Origin: WTXA01 sp964415195
Lineage (GTDB): Bacteria > Bacillota > TC1
Direction of reading: 5' to 3'
Assembly: GCA_964415195.1 (NCBI GenBank)
Contig: CAYPYD010000002.1
Coordinates: forward strand, 186,001 to 250,000
Length of the DNA stretch: 64,000 nt
Part shown: positions 32,229-41,819 of the stretch, one piece after another
Numbering within the stretch: the stretch's first letter is position 1
How the letters are laid out: each line of letters begins with the position of its first letter
Program-made: the position numbers and the translations under genes
The notes under the pieces: generated by a model
Seen by the model: only the letters and a program-made list of their open reading frames with translations
Told to the model about the DNA's origin: nothing
Database searches by the model: none

Positions 32229-33542
32229 TTGAAGTATTTTATTGAAGTCTGGGGTTGCCAGATGAATGAACATGATGCCGAAACCCTTGGTGGATTAATA
32301 GAGAAAAAAGGATTTGTAAAAGCAGATAACTACAATGATGCACAATTAATCGTGCTTCATACTTGTTGTATCAGAGCCAAAGCTGAAGATAAAGTAATAG
32401 GTAGAATAGGGGCCCTATCCAAATTAAAGAAAAAAAGACCGGAAATGATTATAGCTGTTGGTGGCTGTATGACACAACAAGAAGAAGTTGCCAAATACAT
32501 AGAAAAACGCTTCGATAAAGTTGATATTATCTATGGTACCCACAATATAAACGAGTTCGATAATTTATTAAGCACTGCAATGGAAGAAAAAAACCAAATA
32601 AAAAGCATATCAAGTGCAGATGAAATGGATATAAGAGAATATATTCCAATCAAAAGAAATGATAAATTGAAAGCTTTTGTAAATATTATATATGGATGTA
32701 ATAATTATTGCTCTTATTGTATAGTTCCATATGTAAGAGGAAGAGAAAAAAGCAGAGAGATTTCATTCATTGTAGAAGAAGTCAAAGAGTTACTAGGAAG
32801 AGGTTTTAAAGATATAACTTTACTTGGACAAAATGTTAATTCCTATGGTAAGGATTTTAAAGACAATACTAATTTTTCTATGTTGCTAAAAGAATTAGAC
32901 AAATTAGGTGAATATAGATTGAGATTTATGTCATCACATCCTAGGGATTTTGATCTTGAGCTAGTGGATACAATAAAAAACACAAAAAATGTTTGTCATC
33001 AAATACATCTTCCACTTCAATCAGGGAGTGATAGAATTATCAAGGAAATGAACAGAGGATATACTAAGGAACATTACTTAGCTTTAACTGAATATATATA
33101 TAAGGTCATGCCTGAGGCGACTATTTCAACAGATATAATAGTTGGCTTCCCTGGGGAAACAGAAGAGGATTTTCTTGACACTATGGATGTAGTGGAGAAT
33201 GTTGGCTATGACCAGGCCTATATGTTTATGTATTCAATAAGAGAAGGAACCAGAGCTGCAAAAATGGAAAATCAAGTACCGGAAGAAATAAAAAAAGAGA
33301 GATTTCATCGATTATTGGAGTTACAGAAGAAGAAAAGTCTTGAACGCAATAGAGCTATGAAGGGTAAGATATATGAAGTTCTGGTTGAAGGGTTAGGAGA
33401 AAAGAATAGACTCACAGGCAGAACAAGAGGGAATAAGGTTATAAATTTCAATGGTGATATTTCTCTAGAAGGTCAATTAGTCAAGGTTATAGTAACAGAA
33501 TATAATACTTGGTCCCTTTATGGAGAATTAATAGGAGAATAA
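32229..33542 (+). CDS. miaB: tRNA-2-methylthio-N6-dimethylallyladenosine synthase
   Basis: 437 residues of the radical-SAM methylthiotransferase family. It adds the ms2 group to i6A37 of tRNAs reading UNN codons. The N-terminal UPF0004 cluster cysteines are in WGCQMNEHD, HTCC and GGCM; the radical-SAM motif is CNNYCSYC; a TRAM domain ends the protein. TTG start, with AGGAGGA about a dozen bases upstream. The in-frame codons between the ribosome binding site and the TTG offer no better start. First of the miaB-mutS-mutL-miaA operon, and its partner MiaA makes its substrate. Confidence 0.96.
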   Translation: MKYFIEVWGCQMNEHDAETLGGLIEKKGFVKADNYNDAQLIVLHTCCIRAKAEDKVIGRIGALSKLKKKRPEMIIAVGGCMTQQEEVAKYIEKRFDKVDIIYGTHNINEFDNLLSTAMEEKNQIKSISSADEMDIREYIPIKRNDKLKAFVNIIYGCNNYCSYCIVPYVRGREKSREISFIVEEVKELLGRGFKDITLLGQNVNSYGKDFKDNTNFSMLLKELDKLGEYRLRFMSSHPRDFDLELVDTIKNTKNVCHQIHLPLQSGSDRIIKEMNRGYTKEHYLALTEYIYKVMPEATISTDIIVGFPGETEEDFLDTMDVVENVGYDQAYMFMYSIREGTRAAKMENQVPEEIKKERFHRLLELQKKKSLERNRAMKGKIYEVLVEGLGEKNRLTGRTRGNKVINFNGDISLEGQLVKVIVTEYNTWSLYGELIGE

Positions 33543-33543
33543 A

Positions 33544-36063
33544 ATGGGCTTAACACCTATGATGAGACAATATTTGGAGATAAAGGAACAGTATGGTGAT
33601 GCTATACTGTTTTTCAGATTAGGTGATTTTTATGAAATGTTCATGGAAGACGCTAAAAAAGCATCCTCTATTTTAGAGATTGCCTTAACAGGGAGAGATG
33701 CTGGACTAGATGAAAAAATTCCTATGTGTGGCATACCATATCATGCAGCTAACACTTATATTAGAAAACTTCTTGACAAAGGCTTGAAGGTAGCAATTTG
33801 CGAACAGGTTGAGGATCCAAAATTAACCAAGGGTATTGTCAAAAGAGAAGTGACAAGAATAATTACACCTGGAACAATTATGGAAGAATTGAGCCTAAAT
33901 GAAAAAAGCAATAACTATATCGGAGCTATTACTGTTGACGAAGATTTTTATGGTCTCGCATATGCAGATATTACAACTGGTGAATTCATGACCACAGCCA
34001 TTGCCAGATATGAAGGCCTAGACTCATTATATAGTGAATCAGAACGTCTGGATATTAAAGAACTAGTCGGTAACGACATTCAATTAATCAACTCATTCAA
34101 AGATAAAGGGATATACTCAACATTACATGATGGAGAAGTTTTATCTGCAGAAATTACAATTGATTTTAAAATTGATATATTTGGATATAATGCATGTATA
34201 CAAAGTATAAATCTCCTGTATTCCTATTTAAAATATACTCAAAAAAGTAATATTAAAATATTGGAGCAAGCTAGGTATTATTCACTAACCCAATATATGT
34301 CTATAGATTCATGGAGCAGACAAAATCTCGAAATAACAAGGAACATTCGAACAGGAGATAATAGAAATACCCTGCTTTCGATTTTAGATAAAACAAAGAC
34401 TGCTTTTGGGGGGAGACTCTTAAAAAGATGGCTGGAACAACCATTGCTTGATCTTGAGCAGATTATTGCTAGACAAAATGTTGTAGAATTACAATTTAAA
34501 GACGTTTATTTTAATCAAACTATTAGGGATGCTCTAAAAGGTATCTATGACATAGAGCGTATCTTAGGCCGATTAAGTTTCGGGACAGGGAACGGGAAGG
34601 ATCTTCTCGCCTTAAAAAATTCATTAATCAATATAGAGAAAATAAGGCTTCTTTTAATAGAAAATAAGTCGAAATGTTTGGTTGGGTATATTTCAAACCT
34701 GGAAGACAGTTCGAATTTGATAGGGTATTTGGATATATCCATAAATGAGGAACCACCGTTTACTTTAAAAGAGGGTGGAATAATTAAAGCTGGTTACAAT
34801 AAAGATGTTGATTATTTGAGGAAATTGAGTAACGAAAGCAAGGAATTAATCAAGGAACTGGAAGCAAAAGAGCGAGACAGACTAGGAATCAAATCATTAA
34901 AGGTTGGATATAACAAGGTCTTTGGCTACTATTTGGAAATCACTAAAAGCAATGCCCATTTAGCACCACCAGATTACATAAGAAAACAGACCATAGCTGG
35001 TGGCGAACGATTTATAAATGAAGAGTTGAAGAACTTGGAATATGCACTTATCCATAGTAAGGATAAGCTGATTGCCTTGGAATATGAAATATTTACAGAA
35101 ATCAGAAATAAGGTTTTAACAGAAACTGATATTTTAAAGAAAATTGCTGCTTGTGTCGGAGAGATTGATGTATTATCCTCATTTGCTTATGTAGCTCAAG
35201 TAAATGACTATGTAAGGCCGAATATTGACAATGATCAAGGTTTTAATTTAGTCAGTGGTCGACATCCAATGGTAGAGAAGTTAGTCGATTTTGAAAGTTA
35301 TGTTGCTAATGATTTTGATATAAATGATAATAATCTAGCAATTATTACTGGACCAAATATGGCTGGTAAATCTACCTTTATTAGAATGTTGGCAATTTTA
35401 ACTATAATGGCCCAGTGCGGAAGTTTCATTCCGGCAAAATATTTTAAATTTGGAATTGTTGATAAAGTTTATGCCCGTGTAGGAGCAAGTGATGATTTAG
35501 GCAGTGGGCAGAGTACATTCATGGTAGAAATGAATGAGGTTGCCTCAATACTCAAAAATGCAACTGATAGAAGCTTGATTATCTTAGATGAAGTTGGCAG
35601 AGGAACAAGTACTTTAGATGGCTTGTCCATTGCCTGGGCAGTGAGCGAATACCTTTTAACAAAGATAAAAGCTAGAACAGTTTTTGCAACACATTATCAT
35701 GAATTAATAGATTTAGAAAACTATTTTAAAAATGTATTCAATCTGTCAATGGCTGTTCAAGAATATAGGGATCAAATTGTATTCTTAAGAAAAGTTGTGC
35801 CAGGTGGTGCTGATAAAAGTTATGGAATACATGTTGCCAAGATGGCAGGCCTTCCTGATGATTTAATTAGAAGAGCGGAAGAGAAGATGAATCAATTTGA
35901 ATTTCCTGATTTAGTTGAAGAAAAGCAACTAACTTTGGAGATAATTGAACAAGATAATCCCCTTAAAGAACTATTAGCTGAGGTTAACCCTAACGAGCTT
36001 ACACCATTAGAAGCCTTAGAGTTAGTCTATAAACTTAAAGTTAAATTACAGGAGAAATTATGA
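33544..36063 (+). CDS. mutS: DNA mismatch repair protein MutS
   Basis: 839 residues. It recognises mismatches through the N-terminal Phe-X-Glu (FFRLGDFYEMF) and uses an ABC-type ATPase: Walker A GPNMAGKST near residue 605, Walker B/signature DEVGRGTSTLDG, and ATHYHEL. It starts one base after the miaB stop and overlaps mutL by four bases (ATGA), so the operon is translationally coupled. Normal length for MutS1. Confidence 0.98.
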   Translation: MGLTPMMRQYLEIKEQYGDAILFFRLGDFYEMFMEDAKKASSILEIALTGRDAGLDEKIPMCGIPYHAANTYIRKLLDKGLKVAICEQVEDPKLTKGIVKREVTRIITPGTIMEELSLNEKSNNYIGAITVDEDFYGLAYADITTGEFMTTAIARYEGLDSLYSESERLDIKELVGNDIQLINSFKDKGIYSTLHDGEVLSAEITIDFKIDIFGYNACIQSINLLYSYLKYTQKSNIKILEQARYYSLTQYMSIDSWSRQNLEITRNIRTGDNRNTLLSILDKTKTAFGGRLLKRWLEQPLLDLEQIIARQNVVELQFKDVYFNQTIRDALKGIYDIERILGRLSFGTGNGKDLLALKNSLINIEKIRLLLIENKSKCLVGYISNLEDSSNLIGYLDISINEEPPFTLKEGGIIKAGYNKDVDYLRKLSNESKELIKELEAKERDRLGIKSLKVGYNKVFGYYLEITKSNAHLAPPDYIRKQTIAGGERFINEELKNLEYALIHSKDKLIALEYEIFTEIRNKVLTETDILKKIAACVGEIDVLSSFAYVAQVNDYVRPNIDNDQGFNLVSGRHPMVEKLVDFESYVANDFDINDNNLAIITGPNMAGKSTFIRMLAILTIMAQCGSFIPAKYFKFGIVDKVYARVGASDDLGSGQSTFMVEMNEVASILKNATDRSLIILDEVGRGTSTLDGLSIAWAVSEYLLTKIKARTVFATHYHELIDLENYFKNVFNLSMAVQEYRDQIVFLRKVVPGGADKSYGIHVAKMAGLPDDLIRRAEEKMNQFEFPDLVEEKQLTLEIIEQDNPLKELLAEVNPNELTPLEALELVYKLKVKLQEKL

Positions 36064-37766
36064 GCAAGAAAATCATAATACTTGATGAAAATACAATAAA
36101 TCAAATAGCGGCTGGAGAGGTAATTGAACAACCTTCTTCAGTAGTAAAGGAACTTGTTGAAAATAGTATTGATGCTGGGGCCAGTCACATAACTATAAGT
36201 ATATCAGCAGCAGGTTTAAAAGAAATTAAAGTTACAGATGATGGGCATGGTATTGATGAAGAAAATATCGAAAAAGCATTTTCAAGATATGGTACCAGCA
36301 AGTTAAGCACAATAGATGATCTTTATACTCTAAATACCATGGGGTTTAGAGGGGAAGCACTAGCAAGTATAGGGTCAGTCAGTAAAGTACAGATATCATC
36401 ACGTACGAAGGATTTTGAGTATGGAATTACATTAGGTATAGAAGGTGGGAATTTCACAAGTAAGAAGGCTGATACTCTAAATATTGGAACTACTATCAGA
36501 GTAAATGACTTATTTTATAATACACCTGTCAGACAAAAATTCTTAAGAAGTTCTCTAAGAGAAACTAGGGATATAATAGATATTGTAGAAAAACTGGCTT
36601 TGTCAAAACCAGAGATTGCTTTTAATTTAATAGTTGATAACAAGCAAGTTTTTAAAAGTAGGGGTAATGGGGATATCAAGGAACTAGCAGCTCAAGTGTT
36701 TTCCTATAACATTGGCAAGGAGATGCTACCGCTGGACTCGTTAAAGAATGGTATTAGAGTTTGGGGCTTAGTAGGTAACTACAATGTTTATAGAGGCAAT
36801 AGAGATAACATCATTTTTTTTATAAACTCCAGGTACGTCATTAGTAATACTTTGGCAAAGGCCTTGGAGAGTGCTTACAGAAGTAGGTTACCAATCAATA
36901 AGTATCCGGTGGGCATTATCTATCTTGAAATCCCACAATATTTAGTAGAAGTGAATATACACCCTAAGAAAATGGCAGTAAAGATAGATCAAGAAGAAAT
37001 AATCACATCCTTGATAACCAATGAAGTCGAAAAATTATTAATAGAATCCAATAAATTACCAGTAAAAAGTAAAACTGTGGAAATTGATAGTTTCAAAAAA
37101 AATGATATGAAAGAAATAAAAGTTGTTGAATATCCTAGTTTGGATAAAGAGGAACAGCTGAGTCTATATGAAAGTAAATATAAGGATAATCCTTTTTTTA
37201 ATATTGAAGTTTTAGGGACAATTAAAGATACATATATAATTGCTAGTATGAATGACACATTGTATATTATAGACCAACATGCCGCTCATGAAAGGGTTAA
37301 TTTTGAAGAAGCTTTGAAGGAATTTGAATCAACAGGTTTTAAAAGCCAATTTCTACTTGAACCATATCTAGTTTCTCTAAATAATACAGACTATATGAGA
37401 GTCATCGAAAACATAGATAAGTTAATGAACTATGGGGTGATATTGGAAAGTTTTGGTGAGGGTGCCTTTTTAATCAGAGGTTTACCTTTAAAGATAATTG
37501 GAGAGGAAGCAACAAGTGAATTCTTCCTTGACTTGATTGATTCTTTTGATAACAATGATTCAGAGGAAGTGAAAAATTTAATGTTAGAGAAGGCTGCTTG
37601 TTCTCGCTCAGTAAAAGCTGGTAGTTATATTAATAAAAATGAACTAAAAGCATTGATCCAAAGATTGGGAGAAAGTGAATTTCCATTTACTTGTCCACAT
37701 GGGAGACCAACATTTTTAAAACTTAATGTTATGGACTTGGAAAAATTGTTTTTAAGGAGCAAGTGA
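36060..37766 (+). CDS. mutL: DNA mismatch repair protein MutL
   Basis: 568 residues. A GHKL ATPase domain at the N-terminus (NQIAAGEVI, VKELVENSIDAGA, DDGHGID, GFRGEALASI) is joined by a linker to a C-terminal dimerisation and endonuclease-type domain. It retains DQHAAHERVNFEE, AACSRSVKAG and FTCPHGRPT, the pattern of MutL proteins with nicking activity. ATP-driven clamp linking MutS to strand removal. Overlaps mutS by ATGA and miaA by a base. Confidence 0.97.
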   Translation: MSKKIIILDENTINQIAAGEVIEQPSSVVKELVENSIDAGASHITISISAAGLKEIKVTDDGHGIDEENIEKAFSRYGTSKLSTIDDLYTLNTMGFRGEALASIGSVSKVQISSRTKDFEYGITLGIEGGNFTSKKADTLNIGTTIRVNDLFYNTPVRQKFLRSSLRETRDIIDIVEKLALSKPEIAFNLIVDNKQVFKSRGNGDIKELAAQVFSYNIGKEMLPLDSLKNGIRVWGLVGNYNVYRGNRDNIIFFINSRYVISNTLAKALESAYRSRLPINKYPVGIIYLEIPQYLVEVNIHPKKMAVKIDQEEIITSLITNEVEKLLIESNKLPVKSKTVEIDSFKKNDMKEIKVVEYPSLDKEEQLSLYESKYKDNPFFNIEVLGTIKDTYIIASMNDTLYIIDQHAAHERVNFEEALKEFESTGFKSQFLLEPYLVSLNNTDYMRVIENIDKLMNYGVILESFGEGAFLIRGLPLKIIGEEATSEFFLDLIDSFDNNDSEEVKNLMLEKAACSRSVKAGSYINKNELKALIQRLGESEFPFTCPHGRPTFLKLNVMDLEKLFLRSK

Positions 37767-38692
37767 TGATAATTGGGATTGTTGGACCAACTGGTTCAGG
37801 GAAAAGTTCTTTAGCTATAGAGTTAGCCAAGTTATGTAAGGGCTCTATAATATCTTGCGACTCAGTACAAGTCTATAAAGGTTTCAACATAGGTTCTGGA
37901 AAAGTGACAGAATTAGAAAAACAGGGAATACCCCATTATTTACTTGATATTAAAAATGGTAACGAGGAATTTACAGCAGGAGAATTTGTTCATAAAGCAC
38001 AAGAAGCCATAGAGGATATTGAGAAGATGGGCAGGGTACCTATAATTACTGGCGGAACCGGCTTATATTACAGAGCTTTCGCTTATCAGTATGCTTTAAA
38101 TGATGGAGCAAAAGAAAAAGAAAAAAAGCTTAGAGATAAGTACTTGTCTATTCTTGAAGAAAAGGGTGTCAGGTACCTCTACCAAAAACTCTTAGAGGTT
38201 GATAAAAAAAGTGCTATGGAAATCAATCCTAATCATTCATCTAGAATTATTAGAGCTTTGGTTTTTTATTATACAAATCTAGATGGTATATCGAAACAAA
38301 AAGATGAAACTAAAGGTTTAAGGGATGATATTGTTGGTATATACCTTGATGTTGACCGTGAAGTTTTGTATGATAATATAAGTAAACGAGTGGATAAAAT
38401 GATTGAGAATGGTTTAATTGAAGAAGTTAAAGAATTACTTGCAAGAGGTATTAGCGATGAGTCAGCACCGATGAAAACTATTGGCTACAAGGAGATTGTG
38501 AGCTATCTGAAAGGTGATTATGGATTAGATGAAGCTATTGCTTCAATCAAGCAAAATAGTAGACACTATGCTAAGCGACAAATAACCTGGTTTAGGAGAC
38601 ATGATGAGCTTTTTAGGATGTCATATAATTCAATTAATGACAGGGAAAAAATTATTTCTCATTTATTAAAATTTTTAAATAAAACACATTGA
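37766..38692 (+). CDS. miaA: tRNA dimethylallyltransferase
   Basis: 308 residues from ATG 37766 (an upstream GTG at 37763 is also possible; AAGGAG at 37754-37759 fits the ATG better). It transfers the dimethylallyl group to A37, the substrate for MiaB. Visible are the P-loop GPTGSGKSSLA, ISCDSVQVYKG and GGTGLYYRA, and the tRNA-binding RQITWFRR near the C-terminus. Last gene of the operon. No hfq follows; the tRNA promoter overlaps its stop region. Confidence 0.96.
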   Translation: MIIGIVGPTGSGKSSLAIELAKLCKGSIISCDSVQVYKGFNIGSGKVTELEKQGIPHYLLDIKNGNEEFTAGEFVHKAQEAIEDIEKMGRVPIITGGTGLYYRAFAYQYALNDGAKEKEKKLRDKYLSILEEKGVRYLYQKLLEVDKKSAMEINPNHSSRIIRALVFYYTNLDGISKQKDETKGLRDDIVGIYLDVDREVLYDNISKRVDKMIENGLIEEVKELLARGISDESAPMKTIGYKEIVSYLKGDYGLDEAIASIKQNSRHYAKRQITWFRRHDELFRMSYNSINDREKIISHLLKFLNKTH

Positions 38693-38716
38693 CATTAATT
38701 CCCATTATGATATAAT
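38689..38716 (+). promoter_or_regulatory. Promoter of the six-tRNA cluster
   Basis: TTGACA (38689-38694), a 16-base spacer and TATAAT (38711-38716), with a TGA just before the -10. The -35 overlaps the last codons of miaA. Confidence 0.85.
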
Positions 38717-38734
38717 TATTCTTGCGTTCAGGTT

Positions 38735-38811
<77 letters not shown>

Positions 38812-38837
38812 ATTCAAGAACCAAATATATTTAATAT

Positions 38838-38912
38838 GGCCCGTTGGTCAAGCGGTTAAGACACCGCCCTTTCACGGCGGTATCAGGGGTTCAATTCCCC
38901 TACGGGTCACCA
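38838..38912 (+). tRNA. tRNA-Glu (anticodon TTC)
   Basis: 75 bases, acceptor GGCCCGT/ACGGGTC with one G:U, discriminator A, encoded CCA; anticodon loop CTTTCAC. Confidence 0.97.
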
Positions 38913-38932
38913 ATATTTACTTTAATTTAGAT

Positions 38933-39008
38933 GGCCCCGTGGTGTAGCGGTTATCACGCCTGCCTGTCACGCAGGAGATCGTCGGTTCAAATCCGATCGG
39001 GGTCGCCA
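38933..39008 (+). tRNA. tRNA-Asp (anticodon GTC)
   Basis: 76 bases, acceptor GGCCCCG/CGGGGTC, discriminator G as required for Asp, encoded CCA; anticodon loop CTGTCAC. Confidence 0.97.
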
Positions 39009-39013
39009 AAATT

Positions 39014-39089
39014 GCTGGTGTAGCTCAATTGGCAGAGCAGCTGATTTGTAATCAGCAGGTTGCGGGTTCAAGTCCCATCACCAGCTCCA
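39014..39089 (+). tRNA. tRNA-Thr (anticodon TGT)
   Basis: 76 bases, acceptor GCTGGTG/CACCAGC, discriminator T, encoded CCA; anticodon loop TTTGTAA. Confidence 0.97.
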
Positions 39090-39096
39090 TTTTTTT

Positions 39097-39181
39097 GGGG
39101 AGATTCCCGAGAGGCTAAAGGGGGCAGACTGTAAATCTGTTGTCTACGACTTCGCAGGTTCGAATCCTGCTCTCCCCACCA
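39097..39181 (+). tRNA. tRNA-Tyr (anticodon GTA)
   Basis: 85 bases with a long variable arm, acceptor GGGGAGA/TCTCCCC, discriminator A, encoded CCA; anticodon loop CTGTAAA. Confidence 0.97.
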
Positions 39182-39188
39182 AATTTAT

Positions 39189-39263
39189 TGGGGTGTCGCC
39201 AAGCGGTAAGGCACCGGTTTTTGGTACCGGCACTCGTTGGTTCGAATCCAGCCACCCCAGCCA
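39189..39263 (+). tRNA. tRNA-Gln (anticodon TTG)
   Basis: 75 bases, acceptor TGGGGTG/CACCCCA, discriminator G, encoded CCA; anticodon loop TTTTGGT. Last of the cluster. Confidence 0.97.
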
Positions 39264-39302
39264 ATTTTCGGTAAGATCCAATATATGATATAAGCCTTTT
39301 AT

Positions 39303-39322
39303 GAGCCAATGGCTCTTTTTTT
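39303..39322 (+). terminator. Terminator of the tRNA cluster
   Basis: GAGCC-AAT-GGCTC stem followed by seven T. Confidence 0.88.
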
Positions 39323-39336
39323 ATTTATACAATTCG

Positions 39337-39365
39337 TTGTATAGAAAAGAAAATTTTGATAAAAT
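39337..39365 (+). promoter_or_regulatory. Probable promoter of leuS
   Basis: TTGTAT (39337-39342), a 17-base spacer and TAAAAT (39360-39365). The leader is only about 20 bases, so leuS has no T-box, unlike valS. Confidence 0.65.
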
Positions 39366-39389
39366 AGAATAATTAAGGAGGTTGTTAAT

Positions 39390-41801
39390 TTGAAAGAATA
39401 TAATCCTGGAATAATAGAGAAAAAGTGGCAGAACATATGGGATGAAAATGGTACATTCTATGCAGAAAATGGAAGTGCAAAGCCAAAATACTATCTTTTG
39501 ATTGAATTTCCCTATCCATCAGGAAAGGGTTTACATGTTGGACATCCAAGACCATACACAGCCTTGGATATTGTAGCTAGAAAAAGAAGACTTGAGGGCT
39601 ATAATGTGCTTTATCCTATTGGTTGGGATGCTTTTGGCCTACCTACTGAAAACTATGCTATTAAAAACAAAGTTCATCCAAGAGAAGTTACCAAGGAGAA
39701 TATTGCAAGATTCAAGGAACAACTAAAGTCACTTGGATTTTCTTTTGATTGGTCAAGAGAAATTAATACAACAGATCAAGAATATTATAAATGGACACAA
39801 TGGATATTTATCCAATTATATAATATGGGACTCGCCTATAAAAAGGAATTCCCTATCAACTGGTGCCCTGCCTGTAAGGCAGGACTAGCCAATGAAGAAG
39901 TTGTTAACGGTAACTGTGAAAGATGCGGAGGCGCCGTCCATAAAAAGGTTAAGAATCAGTGGATGTTAAAAATCACTGAATACGCTGATAGATTAATAGA
40001 TGATTTAGATGATTTGGACTATATTGAAAGAGTTAAGACACAACAGAAGAATTGGATTGGCCGATCATATGGATTAGAGGCAGATTTTAAAATTGATGGT
40101 ACTAATGAAGCTCTAAGTGTTTACACTACAAGACCGGATACTATGTATGGTGCTACCTATATGGTTATAGCTCCAGAGCATGAACTAATTGAGAAATTAA
40201 AGGATAAGATTAGCAATTATGAAGAACTTGTAAGTTATAGAGATGAATCAGCTAACAAATCAGATTTAGAAAGAACAGAAATAGTAAAAGACAAAACAGG
40301 AGTAAGAATTGAGGGCATTGATGCAATCAATCCTATAACTGGTATGAAGATTCCTGTTTATGTATCTGACTATGTATTAATAACCTACGGTACAGGAGCC
40401 ATTATGGCTGTACCGGCACATGATACAAGAGACTATGAGTTCGCCAAGAAGTTTAACTTGCCAATAATTGAAGTTGTTTCTGGCGGCAATATAGAAGAAG
40501 AAGCATATACTGATAATGAAAACGGTGTGTTAATCAACTCGGAGTTGATCAATGGACTGATAGTTAACGAAGCCAAAGAAAAAATTAGTGATTATCTTGA
40601 AAACAAAGGAATAGGTAGAAGAACTAAAAACTTCAAACTTAGAGACTGGGTATTTTCAAGACAAAGATATTGGGGAGAGCCAATTCCATTGGTTCATTGT
40701 GATAGTTGTGGCTGGGTACCTTTAGATATTAAAGAATTGCCATTGGTATTGCCTGATGTTGAAAGCTATGAGCCAACTGATAACGGGGAATCACCATTAG
40801 CAACAATGACTGAATGGGTTAATACGACTTGTCCAAAATGTGGTGGTAAAGCAATTAGAGAAACTGATACAATGCCTCAATGGGCTGGATCATCATGGTA
40901 TTTCTTAAGATATATTGATCCACATAATGACCAAGCATTAGCCAGTGAAGAAAGCATAGATTATTTTATGCCTGTTGATTGGTATAATGGTGGAATGGAA
41001 CATACAACACTTCATCTTCTGTATTCAAGATTCTGGCATAAGGTGCTTTATGATGTTGGAGTAGTTAAAACAAAGGAACCATATCTAAAAAGAACTTCTC
41101 ATGGGATGATTCTAGGAGAAAATGGTGAAAAAATGTCCAAATCAAGAGGTAATGTTGTAAATCCTGATGAAATTGTGGACGAATACGGTGCAGATACTCT
41201 ACGAATGTATGAAATGTTTATAGGTGACTTCGAAAAAAGTGTTCCTTGGTCCATGAATGGTGTTAAGGGATGTCGAAGATTCCTAGATAAGGTATTTAGA
41301 CTTCAGGAAAGTTTGGTTGGTGGAGAGGCATATACAAATGACATGGAAGTGCTGATGCATAAGACTATTAAAAAGGTATCTAATGACTTTGAAACCTTAA
41401 AGTACAATACTGGTATTTCAACAATGATGGAATTAGTTAATGCCTTTAATAAAAAAGGTTCAATAAATACTAAGGAATATGAAACATTCTTGATTCTATT
41501 AAATCCTGTAGCTCCACATTTAACTGAAGAATTATGGGTTTTAGCTGGCTTACCGGGAATGTTGAATCAAACAAATTGGCCAAAATTTGAAGAGGCAAAA
41601 ACTATTGATGAAACTATAGATATGCCAGTTCAAATCAATGGTAAATTTAGAGGTACAGTAAATATTGGCAGAAATGCCAGTTTGGAAGAAGCAAAGGCTG
41701 CTGCTTTTGCAAATCCTGAATTATTAGTAAATTTAGAAGGGAAAACTATTATCAAGGAGATATTTGTCCCAGGGAAAATATTCAACTTGGTTGTTAAATA
41801 G
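39390..41801 (+). CDS. leuS: Leucyl-tRNA synthetase
   Basis: 803 residues, class Ia. The HIGH motif is HVGHPRP and the KMSKS motif is KMSKSRGNVVNPDE. The CP1 editing domain (TTRPDTMYGATYMV and the GTGAIMAVPAHD region) is intact, and a zinc-type CPKC pair lies in the ZN domain. TTG start eight bases after AAGGAGG. The next gene starts 18 bases downstream and may be cotranscribed, as no terminator separates them. Confidence 0.98.
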   Translation: MKEYNPGIIEKKWQNIWDENGTFYAENGSAKPKYYLLIEFPYPSGKGLHVGHPRPYTALDIVARKRRLEGYNVLYPIGWDAFGLPTENYAIKNKVHPREVTKENIARFKEQLKSLGFSFDWSREINTTDQEYYKWTQWIFIQLYNMGLAYKKEFPINWCPACKAGLANEEVVNGNCERCGGAVHKKVKNQWMLKITEYADRLIDDLDDLDYIERVKTQQKNWIGRSYGLEADFKIDGTNEALSVYTTRPDTMYGATYMVIAPEHELIEKLKDKISNYEELVSYRDESANKSDLERTEIVKDKTGVRIEGIDAINPITGMKIPVYVSDYVLITYGTGAIMAVPAHDTRDYEFAKKFNLPIIEVVSGGNIEEEAYTDNENGVLINSELINGLIVNEAKEKISDYLENKGIGRRTKNFKLRDWVFSRQRYWGEPIPLVHCDSCGWVPLDIKELPLVLPDVESYEPTDNGESPLATMTEWVNTTCPKCGGKAIRETDTMPQWAGSSWYFLRYIDPHNDQALASEESIDYFMPVDWYNGGMEHTTLHLLYSRFWHKVLYDVGVVKTKEPYLKRTSHGMILGENGEKMSKSRGNVVNPDEIVDEYGADTLRMYEMFIGDFEKSVPWSMNGVKGCRRFLDKVFRLQESLVGGEAYTNDMEVLMHKTIKKVSNDFETLKYNTGISTMMELVNAFNKKGSINTKEYETFLILLNPVAPHLTEELWVLAGLPGMLNQTNWPKFEEAKTIDETIDMPVQINGKFRGTVNIGRNASLEEAKAAAFANPELLVNLEGKTIIKEIFVPGKIFNLVVK

Positions 41802-41819
41802 TTTAGTAAGGAGAATTTA

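Noticed and set aside
39115..39309. Reverse-strand frame across tRNA-Tyr and tRNA-Gln
   Set aside because: It is again an antisense-tRNA artefact with no ribosome binding site.
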